The notes under the pieces are model-generated. The model had not been told where the DNA came from, searched no databases, and saw only the letters and a program-made list of their open reading frames with translations. Below, in pieces: positions 17,606-25,237 of a stretch of DNA of 39,351 nt. Location of the stretch: assembly GCA_026401055.1 (NCBI GenBank), contig JAPLNP010000151.1, positions 1 through 39,351 of the forward strand, written 5' to 3'. A program made the translations under genes and the position numbers. The stretch is from Planctomycetia bacterium. Its GTDB lineage: Bacteria; Planctomycetota; Planctomycetia; Pirellulales; Thermoguttaceae. Position 1 is the first letter of the stretch, and each line of letters opens with the position of its first letter.

Positions 17606-17626
17606 CCCCCCGACTGCGTCGGGGGG
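17606..17626. terminator. GC-rich hairpin in the divergent gap 17545-17865
   Basis: CCCCCCGAC-TGC-GTCGGGGGG is a 9-bp perfect stem with a 3-nt loop. No T-tract follows. Because both flanking genes point away from it, it is more likely a dispersed hairpin or a regulatory structure than a classical terminator. The 321-nt gap also holds a quadruplex tract (17558-17582) and another palindrome (17723-17775); no gene is seen. Confidence 0.4.
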
Positions 17627-17722
17627 GTGGGATTGGCTCGCACATCCGGCATGGTATCTGGCGCCGCGGCGGTTGTCAAACCCTCCGACCACGCCGGATC
17701 GACGGATCTGTAGCTGTCGCAT

Positions 17723-17775
17723 TGTCGCCTTTCGCTCCGCGAAAGTGGCGTTCTTTCGCGGAGCGAAAGGCGACA
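17723..17775. repeat. 53-nt perfect hairpin element
   Basis: Arms of 23 nt, TGTCGCCTTTCGCTCCGCGA... at 17723-17745 and its exact complement at 17753-17775, around a 7-nt loop TGGCGTT. Each arm also contains the smaller palindrome CTTTCGC...GCGAAAG. It lies about 90 nt upstream of the SGNH hydrolase gene and could fold in that leader RNA. It differs in sequence from the other palindromes here. Confidence 0.8.
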
Positions 17776-17865
17776 CTTGTTTCCGCGCCCATCCCTATCC
17801 GGTATCATGGGTGGCAGACGCGACGGACCAACCCATCCCACACTTGGATCACAAGGACCCCACTC

Positions 17866-18546
17866 ATGCAAGCCTGCCTTCGTCTCTTCTTGCTCGGATT
17901 GGCAATCGTCGCCGCGGCGCCGACCGGCCGGGCCGAGCCGCCCGAGGTCGTCCGCGAGTCGATCGAGTGGTGCAACATCTGGATTCCGGACGCCGACGGC
18001 ACGAAGCTGCCGCGAGTCTTGCTGATCGGCGACTCGATCACACAGGGCTATTATCCCCGCGTCGCCGATCTGCTTCAGGGCAAGGCGTCCGTCGCCCGAC
18101 TGACCACGTCCAAGTCGCTCGGCGACCCCGTACTCTTGGCCGAGATCGAGTTGGTCGTCAAGCAGTATCCGTTCGCGGTGATCCATTTCAACAACGGGCT
18201 GCACGGCTTCGGCTACAGCGAGGAGACCTACCGGAAGGATTTCCCCGTCTTGCTCGACCTCTTCAAGAAGCACGCCAAGGACGCCAAGCTGATCTGGGCC
18301 GCGTCGACGCCGATCCGCGTTGCCGGAAACCTCGACACACTGGCCCCCGACACCCAGCGGGTAGTTCGCCGCAACGAGATCGCCCGGGAGATCGTCTCCA
18401 AGAGCGGCATCCCGATCGACGATCTGTTCGGCCTGGTCAAGGACCATCCGGAGTACCACGGCGGCGACGGCGTCCACTTCAACGAGAAGGGAATCGTCGC
18501 CGAGGCCGAGCAGGTCTCGCGGATGATTCTCGAGCAACTCAAGTAG
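17866..18546 (+). CDS. Secreted SGNH/GDSL hydrolase
   Basis: Esterase or lipase fold; in glycan clusters such enzymes often remove acetyl groups from sugars. The ATG at 17866 gives a signal peptide, MQACLRLFLLGLAIVAAAPTGRA. Block I is LLIGDSITQGY (catalytic Ser near residue 54), block III-like HFNNGLHG carries the Asn, and block V is GDGVHFNEKG, which supplies the Asp-x-x-His pair (about residues 205-208). At 226 residues it fits the small SGNH family. The AAGG upstream (about 12 nt) is a weak ribosome binding site. Its stop codon lies 10 nt from that of the opposing SDR gene, within a shared palindrome. The substrate is unknown; carbohydrate ester is inferred from the surroundings. Confidence 0.87.
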   Translation: MQACLRLFLLGLAIVAAAPTGRAEPPEVVRESIEWCNIWIPDADGTKLPRVLLIGDSITQGYYPRVADLLQGKASVARLTTSKSLGDPVLLAEIELVVKQYPFAVIHFNNGLHGFGYSEETYRKDFPVLLDLFKKHAKDAKLIWAASTPIRVAGNLDTLAPDTQRVVRRNEIAREIVSKSGIPIDDLFGLVKDHPEYHGGDGVHFNEKGIVAEAEQVSRMILEQLK

Positions 18547-18563
18547 TGCTGCAGCGCTACTTG
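18540..18563. terminator. Bidirectional palindrome shared by two convergent genes
   Basis: CAAGTAG-TGCTGCAGCG-CTACTTG is a 24-nt palindrome with one G-T type mismatch, containing the stop codons of both the SGNH hydrolase (TAG at 18544-18546) and the SDR gene (CTA at 18557-18559). It probably serves as a common transcript end; there is no T-tract. Confidence 0.45.
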
Positions 18564-19336
18564 GCCGTCAACCCGCCGTCGACCGGGATGTTGGTCCCGG
18601 TGATGTACGCCGAGGCGTCGGACGCCAACAGGACGATGATGCCCTTGAGGTCCTCCTCGTTGGCCATCCGGCCGAGGAAGGTGCGGGGGCAATAGCGTCT
18701 GAGGAAGGCTTCGGGCTGGTTGTCGAAGAATCCGCCCGGGCTGATGCAGTTGACGCGGACGCCCGAGGGTCCCAGCGTGGCGGCCGCGTGGCGGGTGAGT
18801 TGAATCATCCCGCCTTTTTGGAAGAAGTAGTCGGCCGGCGCGCCCATCGCGGTGCCTTCGTAAAGCGTGAAATCGGGCCCGACCATCCCGTAGATCGAGC
18901 CGATGTTGATGATGCTGCCGCCGCCGCGCTCGGCCATGTGCCGGCCGAAAACCTCGGTCATCATGTAGATGCCCGTGGCGTTGACCTCCATGCTTTGCGC
19001 GAACGCCTCGAACGGCGGCACGTCTTTTCCGGCGGGCCGCGAGACGGCGTTGTTCACCAGCACGTCGCAGCGGCCGGCCAGACGGAGGATCTCTTCCAAG
19101 AGCGTCCGAATCGACGCTTCTTGGCTCTGGTCCAACGGCAGGGCGGTGACGTCGAGTCCGGCCTGGCGGAAGATTTCGGCTTGCCGCTCGAGGGCCTCGA
19201 TGCCGCGACTGGCGATGAAGGTTTTCGCCCCGGCCTCGGCGAGCGCTTCGGCGATTTGCCGCCCGTAAAGCCCCGCTCCGCCGGTCACCAGGGCGACTTT
19301 GCCGTCGAGTTTGAACCGTTCAAGGACGTTTGGCAC
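18557..19336 (-). CDS. SDR-family NAD(P)-dependent oxidoreductase
   Basis: Classical short-chain dehydrogenase of 259 residues that oxidises or reduces a small alcohol or sugar. Seen are the cofactor motif TGGAGLYGRQIAEAL (about residues 18-32), the DVLVNNA motif, the catalytic serine region NIGSIYGMVG, the YFFQKGG catalytic Tyr/Lys pair, and the C-terminal SDASAYITGTNIPVDGG typical of sugar-acid and gluconate-type dehydrogenases. The GTG start at 19336 has GAAGG upstream. There is no signal peptide, so it is cytoplasmic, unlike most neighbours. Together with the nearby hydrolases it may process sugars after uptake. The insert GPDFTLYEGTAMGAP just before the Tyr is longer than in many SDRs but is seen in some sugar dehydrogenases. 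Confidence 0.88.
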   Translation of the reverse strand: MPNVLERFKLDGKVALVTGGAGLYGRQIAEALAEAGAKTFIASRGIEALERQAEIFRQAGLDVTALPLDQSQEASIRTLLEEILRLAGRCDVLVNNAVSRPAGKDVPPFEAFAQSMEVNATGIYMMTEVFGRHMAERGGGSIINIGSIYGMVGPDFTLYEGTAMGAPADYFFQKGGMIQLTRHAAATLGPSGVRVNCISPGGFFDNQPEAFLRRYCPRTFLGRMANEEDLKGIIVLLASDASAYITGTNIPVDGGLTAK

Positions 19337-19403
19337 CGTGGATGCCTTCGTTGAAAGTGGTCAGTGGTCAGGAGCCGCAAAAGAGTAACTTGTACACCTC
19401 GCC

Positions 19404-19459
19404 GTAGGGCGGACTTTAGTCCGCCCGGAAGTGACGGTGCGGACTAAAGTCCGCCCTAC
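19404..19459. repeat. 56-nt perfect palindromic element overlapping a gene end
   Basis: Arms GTAGGGCGGACTTTAGTCCG... (19404-19424) and its exact complement (19439-19459), 21 bp, with a 14-nt spacer. Each arm itself contains GCGGAC-TTTA-GTCCGC. The right arm contains the stop codon (CTA on the plus strand) of the minus-strand ORF6N gene, indicating insertion into, or landing at, the end of that gene. Confidence 0.85.
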
Positions 19460-19830
19460 AGACGATCACCCATTGCCCGCATGATCTCGACGTTCACCGC
19501 CACCGCCCGAGGGCTCCGCAACACGCTGGAGAGCATCGCCACGCCCTGTTCGGTGAAGGCGTAGGGTTTCCTACGCAGTCCCATCTTGGCCGCCGGATTG
19601 GAGGTCACAATCTGTGACCTCCAAATCTCGAACTCCTCGTCGGAAAGCTGAAACATGAAATCATCGGGAAAGCGGTCAAGATTGCGCTTAACCGCCTGAT
19701 TCAGCGTCTTGGTTTCCACGCCGTAGAGCGACGCCAAGTCGCCGTCCAGCATGACCTTATGGCCGCGAACGAGCAGGATGGCCCGCTCGATCCGCTCGGC
19801 CGGGATCAGGGACGTTCTCGCTTTGCCCAT
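19456..19830 (-). CDS. ORF6N-domain protein, C-terminally truncated
   Basis: ORF6N domains are DNA-binding-associated modules of phage and mobile-element proteins. From ATG 19830 (GGAA upstream) the protein is 124 residues: [50 protein letters not shown], then [51 protein letters not shown] and an abrupt GDRL stop. In homologues the last helix usually continues for some 40-60 residues (RLRxxLAxHxELAxKL-type), so the tail is lost where the 56-nt palindrome begins. A longer in-frame start at 19914 is possible but would include the repeat-bearing leader. The gene is isolated among glycan-related genes, consistent with a mobile-element remnant. Confidence 0.82.
   Translation of the reverse strand: MGKARTSLIPAERIERAILLVRGHKVMLDGDLASLYGVETKTLNQAVKRNLDRFPDDFMFQLSDEEFEIWRSQIVTSNPAAKMGLRRKPYAFTEQGVAMLSSVLRSPRAVAVNVEIMRAMGDRL
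19598..19624. repeat. Near-palindromic box inside the ORF6N gene
   Basis: TTGGAGGTCACA-ATC-TGTGACCTCCAA has perfect 12-bp arms around 3 nt. In the minus frame it encodes [11 protein letters not shown] second copy lies in the leader of the same gene (19858-19884). It could be a binding site for a dimeric regulator, perhaps the protein itself, or simply a duplicated coding motif. Confidence 0.55.
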
Positions 19831-19857
19831 TTCCGCGTTCTTGCGATGGCTTGTCTG

Positions 19858-19884
19858 TTCAAGGTCACAATCTGCGACCTCCAA
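19858..19884. repeat. Second copy of the palindromic box, in the ORF6N leader
   Basis: Matches the 19598-19624 box at 24 of 27 positions, with the TGCGACC arm changed from TGTGACC. It lies 28-54 nt upstream of the likely ORF6N start, a position where an operator would act. Confidence 0.5.
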
Positions 19885-19914
19885 CCTCTTCCGCGCCGAC
19901 GTGACAACCGACAA

Positions 19915-21006
19915 CTACTTCCCGTAGAACCAGTCGATTCCGATCCGGGCGACGTGGAGTCCGTCCCGGGCGTGGAAGCCGACCAGCGCCATGTCCTTGC
20001 CCACAAAGTCGAGACACTGGTAGCCGTAATCGTCTTCCGGGTCCTCGGCGATGTTCCGCTGGTGCATGAACGTGCGGCCTTCGTCCTTCGAGATGGCCGA
20101 CGACAGCGGCGTGCGCCGCTTGCCGGTCGAGTCCTTGATGTCCGATTGGCCGGTGATCCAAAGGAACAGCAGGTCGCCCGTCGACGGAATCCGCGCCACG
20201 GTGGGCAACCCGGCGTAGGGCATCGACATCTCCTTGACCATCTCGCCCTTCGACCACGTCTCGCCGCCGTCCGTGGAATACGCCCGGGCGGGATAACCGC
20301 TGTAGGTCCGCGCGAACAGCATGACCCGCTTATCTTTGAGTTCGACCGCGTGGGCCTCCTGAAACTCGACGGGCATCATGTCGACCGTGTTCTTGCTCAC
20401 CTGCCAACTGAAGCCGCCGTCGTCGGAGAAGAACGCGCTGCCGACGTAGCCGCTGTGATCCCGGTCGCTGGGGAAATGGGCCTTGTACTCGGCCGGGGCA
20501 AGGATCCGACCGGTGGACAACAGCACGAGCCGGTCGTTGTGCACGATGTAGTAGCCCGGGTGCGGCGTCATGCAGAATTGCTCGGTCCACGTCTTCCCTT
20601 CGTCGGAACTCCGGCGGTAGTAATTGTGCCCGTAGTAGGGCGTCGTGGGAAACGTGGCGTAGATGTACGAGACCATGATGTCGCCGCCGGGCAGGCGGAG
20701 GAAGCCCGGCAACACGTAGTAGCCCTTGGCCGGCGGCTTGGGGTTGGGAAACATCGGTGCCGGCTCGCTCCAGGTCTTGCCGCCGTCGGTCGATGTCACG
20801 GCGGCGATGCCCTGGTCCGGAGGGCTGCAAGCAAAGAGCAACGAGCCGTCCTTCAATTCGATGATATCTCCCATTCCGCCGCGATAGCCGTAGACGCCCT
20901 TGGGCAGCTTGACGGCGTGGACAATTTCAAAGGGCGCCTCCGCCACGGCCCGCCCCGCGGCAAGGCACAAAATGCCCAAGACCAAAACCGTAATCGACCG
21001 TCTCAT
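19915..21006 (-). CDS. Secreted sialidase-fold (BNR/Asp-box) protein
   Basis: Six-bladed propeller protein of the sialidase superfamily, 363 residues. The ATG at 21006 follows AAGGAG and gives the signal peptide MRRSITVLVLGILCLAAGRA. Five Asp-box-like turns are visible: TSTDGGKTWSE, SSDEGKTWTE, FSDDGGFSWQ, STDGGETWSK and SKDEGRTF. A conserved Arg-Asp pattern such as SDRDHSGYVG is present, but the FRIP motif of true GH33 sialidases is not evident (GYRGGMGDIIELKDGS is at its place). It may therefore be an exo-glycosidase or a carbohydrate-binding protein rather than a sialidase proper. It is divergent from the larger sialidase/FG-GAP gene, sharing a 238-nt gap. Confidence 0.83.
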   Translation of the reverse strand: MRRSITVLVLGILCLAAGRAVAEAPFEIVHAVKLPKGVYGYRGGMGDIIELKDGSLLFACSPPDQGIAAVTSTDGGKTWSEPAPMFPNPKPPAKGYYVLPGFLRLPGGDIMVSYIYATFPTTPYYGHNYYRRSSDEGKTWTEQFCMTPHPGYYIVHNDRLVLLSTGRILAPAEYKAHFPSDRDHSGYVGSAFFSDDGGFSWQVSKNTVDMMPVEFQEAHAVELKDKRVMLFARTYSGYPARAYSTDGGETWSKGEMVKEMSMPYAGLPTVARIPSTGDLLFLWITGQSDIKDSTGKRRTPLSSAISKDEGRTFMHQRNIAEDPEDDYGYQCLDFVGKDMALVGFHARDGLHVARIGIDWFYGK

Positions 21007-21166
21007 GTCCGTGCTCCTTGTCGTGAGAAACGAAATCCTCTCCCGCCACAGTCTAGTCGGCGAAAACGCCGGCCGCAATGCCCGAGCGATCGACCGCGAG
21101 CGGCCCGGACCCACCCGGGGTCACTCGCCCACGAGTTCGACGGGCTTCCCCTCGCGAGCCGAATTC

Positions 21167-21194
21167 TTGACATTCGCCGCGGTTTCCCTATATT
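21167..21194 (+). promoter_or_regulatory. Strong sigma-70-type promoter for the sialidase/FG-GAP gene
   Basis: TTGACA (21167-21172), a perfect -35 box, and TATATT (21189-21194), spacer 16 nt, lie about 50 nt before the ATG at 21245. The ribosome binding site is GGGAGGTAGGT directly before the start. Confidence 0.6.
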
Positions 21195-21244
21195 GACAGA
21201 GCACGGGTCCCTTTGCACCGACTGCGCAAGAATGGGAGGTAGGT

Positions 21245-24200
21245 ATGCTCGGCCGCGTTGCGTTTGGGGTGGTTGTCCTGCTGGCGATTTCGGCGGTGAA
21301 CGCCGGAGAGACGCCGGCTCAATTCGGGCGATCGACGATCGCGTCCGGCGCCGACGGAAAGTCCAACGCCTATCCGTGCCTGGCCCGGCTCGACGACGGC
21401 CGACTGCTGCTGGTCTGGTCGCCCCGCGAGAAAGAAGGCCCGACGGGCCATTACGTCGTCGGGGCCTTCTCCGACGACCATGCCCGGACCTGGTCCAAGC
21501 CCATCACGCTCATCCAATCGCCCCAGGGACAGAACGCCGACCCCAGCATTCTCGTTTCGGGCAATCGCATCTTCGTGACGGCGACGACGCTCCCTGCCAG
21601 CTCGGGAATCCGCGTGTCGACGACCACGTGTACGCGAAGCGACGACAACGGCCGAACGTGGAGCCCGGTCTACACGATCCCGATGAATCGCCGCTACACC
21701 TGCGGCAAGACCCACCACGGCTTGCGGCTGAAGTCGGGAACACTCCTGCTGGGATACTCGTGGGACGTGCTCTGCGAACGGGGTGAGACGCTCACGAGCG
21801 AAGGGCAAATGCATCTTCGGGCGGGCGTGATGATCTCGACCGACGACGGCCAGACCTGGCAAAACGGCGGCGACACCGACGCGGACTACCCGAAAACCTC
21901 CGACGGCGCCGTCCTAGGCACCGACGAGCCCGCGATCGTCGAACTCGACGACGGAAGCGTCCTGATGCTGGCGCGGACGGGCTCGACGCATCTTTACGAG
22001 GCGCGGAGCACCGACGAGGGCAGGACGTGGACGGACGTGAAGCCGAGCCCCCTGTTGGGTAGCAACGCTCCGGCGGCGTTGTGCCGATTTGACGTCGCCG
22101 GGCGGCGCGGGATCCTGTGCGTGTGGGACAACGCCGTCGCGCGGTATCCGCTATGCGCGGCCGCCTCGTTCGACGGCGGCAAGACCTGGAGCGAGCCCAA
22201 AGACGTCGCCGGCCCAACCGACGGACACCAGGCTTCCTACCCGAGTTGCGAGCAGGCGGCCGACGGCGCGCTCGTGGAGGTCTGGCAACAGGACACGCCC
22301 GGCGGCCGTGACGTCCGCTGCGCGCGATTCGACCTCGCGTGGCTGCTCGGTGATCGGACCAACGCGCAGCAAGGCCAGGGCAAGGGCAAGGGGGACAGTC
22401 CCATTTTCGCGGCGGTAGCGCAATCGGACGACGCACCGTCCTCCGCGCCGCGAAAATTGGGACAGTCCCCTACGGGTGGCATCGAGATCCCCTGGACCGG
22501 ACGAGGGTCGGCGCGGATCCTGGTGGAAGTCCCGCCGCGCGACCTTGGCGGCCGACCGAGCGATGAAATGCCCGCGCGGCTGAAAATCGATCTGGCCGAC
22601 GTGTTCCAAAAACTCGGCATCCAGGGCCAACCCGATCTCGGGCGAATCCAGGTGATTCGCTACGAGGCCGGCGAGGGCAAGACCCCGGCGGATCAGCCGC
22701 CGCGCGAGGCGCCCTACCGTTTCGACGACTTCGACCGTCGCGAGTACAGCTTCTGGTACAACGTGCCTGGCAACGGGCACGAGGGACAACTCGTGTGGTC
22801 GCATCGGCAGGAGGGGCCCTCGCCGACCCGATACGCCGTCTATCTTTCGGCGTCACGAGGGGGACAGTCCCATTTTCGCGGCGAAAATGCCAGGAGGCGG
22901 GGCAACGTCGTCCTCGCCGCGAAAATCGGGACAGTCCCCGGCGAACCCGGCGAGTCGCCCATCCCGTTGTTGGGCGATTGCGACGCCCTGTGGACCGACC
23001 AAAGCGACGGCTATCTGATCACCGCCTTGCACTGCAAGCCGACAATGGCCGACTTCAACGGCGACGGACTTCTGGACCTATTGGTCGGCGAGATCCAGGG
23101 ACACATCTTCTACTTCGAGAACCGCGGCACCCGCCAGCAGCCGAAGTTCGCCCGCGGCCGGTTCTTGATGCTCGACGACAAGCCGCTGAGAATGACGCAC
23201 TACACGACGCCCCGGGCGGTCGATTGGGACGATGACGGCGACCTCGATCTCTTGGTCGGCCGGGCCAACGACGGCCAGATCTGGTTCGTCGAAAACGTCG
23301 GCAGCCGCGCTCAGTACAAGCTGGCGCTTCGAGGCCGGGTCGAAGCCGACGGCCGGCCGATCGCCATTCCGCCGCAACTCCAGCCGGGCGAGACCATCCT
23401 CACCAGCGAATACATGTGCATGCCCGAGGTCGTCGACTTCGACGGCGACGGCGACAAGGACCTGTTGGTCGGCGGCTACGTCAGCGGCGCAATCTTCTAC
23501 TTCGAGAACGTCAAGAACGCCAAGGGGCTGCCGACGCTGGCCGCGCGCGGACCGATCACCGCGGACGGCAAGACTCTCCGCGTCGGCTCGGCGGCGTCGC
23601 CGTGCGTGGCCGACTTCGACGGCGACGGCGACCTGGATCTGATCACGGCGCTGGGCAACGCGGTGACCGGCCACGGCGATCCGGTAGGAATCACGTACTT
23701 CGAGAACGTCGGGACGCGGACGAAGCCGGACCTGCGGCAGCGGGAATTCCCGTTCGTTAAGAAGCACCACGTCGGCGCGATCGCGGTGCCCTCGGCCGCC
23801 GATTGGGACGCCGACGGCGACCTGGATCTGGTGATCGGCGACGTGTCCCGCGTCCGGCTCTACCGCAACGTCGGCAGCGCGCGAGAGCCGCGTTTTGAAC
23901 AAGCCGAAACGCTTGCGAACCGCTGGGGGCCGGTCCAGACGGGCGCGTTCGCCACCGCGCCGGGCGACTGGGACGGCGACGGCGATCCGGACCTGATCTC
24001 CAGCGTCGGCGGCCGGTTCGAGTTGAAGCTCAACCAGGGCTCGGGCAATCCGCCGCGATGGACCAACGCCGGCATGTTGCTCTCCGCCGGCAAGGAGATC
24101 CAATACGTGTTTCCGCCCGGCGACCCCGAGACGTTCCCGGTGATCGTCGATCTCAACCGCGACGGGCTGCCCGATCTGTTGCAGGGCGTTGCCTCGGGGT

Positions 24201-24838
24201 TCGTGTGGTACTACAAGAACGTGGGCAGCCGGACCGAGCCGAAGCTGGCGGAAGGGGTCCAGTTGCGGCGACAAAACGGCCAGCCGGTGAAGATCGGCTT
24301 CTACAAGCCCGGCGACAAAGCGACCGATTTTGCCACCCACAGCGGCGATCGCTCGGATCCGAAGCCGGCCGACTTCGACGGCGACGGCGACCTCGATCTG
24401 ATGGTCTCCGACGCCTACGGTTACGTCACCTATTTCGAGAACGTCGGCGGCAACGCCGATCCCGTCTTTGCCGAGGGGGTCCAAGTGCTCCATGAGAGCA
24501 ACGACCGGGCACTGATCGACGTGACCGACTGGGACGGCGACGGCCGGGTCGATATCCTGCTGGCCCAGGGCAGCATCTGGCTGTACCGTAACGTCGGCAC
24601 GGCGAAAGAGCCCAAGTTCCAGCGCGATCGGGCAATCCCGCACCAGTACATTCCCTATCCTCATCCGTACGTCGTCGATTGGAACGCCGACGGGGACCAA
24701 GACCTGTTGATATCGAGTTCCTACGGCGTCGCGTATCTCTTGGAGCGTTCCTACGCGGAGGCGGGCTACGCGGAGGCGAAGTTGACCGGAATTCAACATC
24801 GCCCCGATGCCGCGGCCAGACGCGGCGAAGGCCGTTGA
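21245..24838 (+). CDS. Large exported sialidase-fold / FG-GAP repeat fusion protein with two in-frame palindromic inserts
   Basis: A 1,197-residue protein with signal peptide MLGRVAFGVVVLLAISAVNA. Residues about 25-375 form a sialidase-like propeller with Asp boxes (FSDDHARTWSK, RSDDNGRTWSP, STDDGQTWQN, STDEGRTWTD, SFDGGKTWSE). Residues about 415-540 are a linker domain (IEIPWTGRGSARILVEV, EYSFWYNVPGNG). From about 600 onward are some ten FG-GAP/VCBS-type calcium-binding repeats: ADFNGDGLLDLLVG, VDWDDDGDLDLLVG, VDFDGDGDKDLLVG, ADFDGDGDLDLITA, ADWDADGDLDLVIG, GDWDGDGDPDLISS, VDLNRDGLPDLLQG, ADFDGDGDLDLMVS, TDWDGDGRVDILLA and VDWNADGDQDLLIS. FG-GAP repeats usually mediate binding or adhesion. 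Two 80-nt palindromes at 22391-22470 and 22860-22939 add foreign peptide segments at the domain junctions without stopping the frame. No FRIP motif is obvious, so enzymatic activity is uncertain. Confidence 0.88.
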   Translation: MLGRVAFGVVVLLAISAVNAGETPAQFGRSTIASGADGKSNAYPCLARLDDGRLLLVWSPREKEGPTGHYVVGAFSDDHARTWSKPITLIQSPQGQNADPSILVSGNRIFVTATTLPASSGIRVSTTTCTRSDDNGRTWSPVYTIPMNRRYTCGKTHHGLRLKSGTLLLGYSWDVLCERGETLTSEGQMHLRAGVMISTDDGQTWQNGGDTDADYPKTSDGAVLGTDEPAIVELDDGSVLMLARTGSTHLYEARSTDEGRTWTDVKPSPLLGSNAPAALCRFDVAGRRGILCVWDNAVARYPLCAAASFDGGKTWSEPKDVAGPTDGHQASYPSCEQAADGALVEVWQQDTPGGRDVRCARFDLAWLLGDRTNAQQGQGKGKGDSPIFAAVAQSDDAPSSAPRKLGQSPTGGIEIPWTGRGSARILVEVPPRDLGGRPSDEMPARLKIDLADVFQKLGIQGQPDLGRIQVIRYEAGEGKTPADQPPREAPYRFDDFDRREYSFWYNVPGNGHEGQLVWSHRQEGPSPTRYAVYLSASRGGQSHFRGENARRRGNVVLAAKIGTVPGEPGESPIPLLGDCDALWTDQSDGYLITALHCKPTMADFNGDGLLDLLVGEIQGHIFYFENRGTRQQPKFARGRFLMLDDKPLRMTHYTTPRAVDWDDDGDLDLLVGRANDGQIWFVENVGSRAQYKLALRGRVEADGRPIAIPPQLQPGETILTSEYMCMPEVVDFDGDGDKDLLVGGYVSGAIFYFENVKNAKGLPTLAARGPITADGKTLRVGSAASPCVADFDGDGDLDLITALGNAVTGHGDPVGITYFENVGTRTKPDLRQREFPFVKKHHVGAIAVPSAADWDADGDLDLVIGDVSRVRLYRNVGSAREPRFEQAETLANRWGPVQTGAFATAPGDWDGDGDPDLISSVGGRFELKLNQGSGNPPRWTNAGMLLSAGKEIQYVFPPGDPETFPVIVDLNRDGLPDLLQGVASGFVWYYKNVGSRTEPKLAEGVQLRRQNGQPVKIGFYKPGDKATDFATHSGDRSDPKPADFDGDGDLDLMVSDAYGYVTYFENVGGNADPVFAEGVQVLHESNDRALIDVTDWDGDGRVDILLAQGSIWLYRNVGTAKEPKFQRDRAIPHQYIPYPHPYVVDWNADGDQDLLISSSYGVAYLLERSYAEAGYAEAKLTGIQHRPDAAARRGEGR
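22391..22470. repeat. 80-nt palindromic element, copy 1, inside a coding gene
   Basis: GGGGACAGTCCCATTTTCGC at the left end pairs with GCGAAAATTGGGACAGTCCC at the right end, arms about 24 nt (plus one bulged A). It is read from codon position 1, giving GDSPIFAAVAQ, then a neutral linker and KLGQSPTG. It lies between the sialidase domain and the linker domain of the host protein. Confidence 0.85.
22860..22939. repeat. 80-nt palindromic element, copy 2, inside the same gene
   Basis: Same terminal arms as copy 1 and the same length, but a different central sequence. It is read in another frame, giving GGQSHFRGENARRRGN and AAKIGTVPG. It sits between the linker domain and the FG-GAP region. Confidence 0.85.
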
Positions 24839-25237
24839 GGACGCCGAGACAAAAGCGACTGTTCCCTTCGAGCGGCGCCGGGTGCCACGACCTGAGCAGC
24901 AAAGGGCATAAGGTCGCCGAGAACCACGCCCTTCGCCGCGATTGGGGACGTGCCACCCGTTCGATGTCGGGGCGACGGAGCCAGTCGCCTTTTCCGGCCC
25001 GCGCGGGTCTGACCGCCAGAGGGAGAGTATACGTATGTGAACCGGATGCCATGTGTTTCCGGAGGCAACCACGCCGGCGTCGACGGCGCCATCGCTGTGG
25101 CTACATACTAAATTTGAAGCGAAAGTGCGCCAAATCGCGCCCCGCGGGAAGAAGAGCTGGAGAAAAAACGCCGAATACGATATAGTATGGACTACGCAGT
25201 CCAGGGAAACTGCCCCGCTCCGCGGAGGGTGAACCCG
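24839..25237. other. Intergenic region upstream of the histidine kinase
   Basis: About 400 nt without a convincing gene. It holds an imperfect inverted repeat, CGGGTGCCACG (24879-24889) against CGTGCCACCCG (24949-24959), 10 of 11 pairs, spanning 81 nt. The 3' part turns A/T-rich (about 25100-25186) and ends with TATAGT at 25181-25186, a plausible -10 box; no good -35 box is seen at the right distance. Confidence 0.45.

Noticed and set aside
22391-22939. The two GGGGACAG repeats as a CRISPR-like array
   Set aside because: There are only two copies, with inverted rather than direct arms, unequal spacing, and coding sequence between them.
24679-25185. Short plus-strand frame following the FG-GAP gene as a separate gene
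   Set aside because: It overlaps the end of the FG-GAP gene in another frame, is arginine-rich, and no start or domain is visible.
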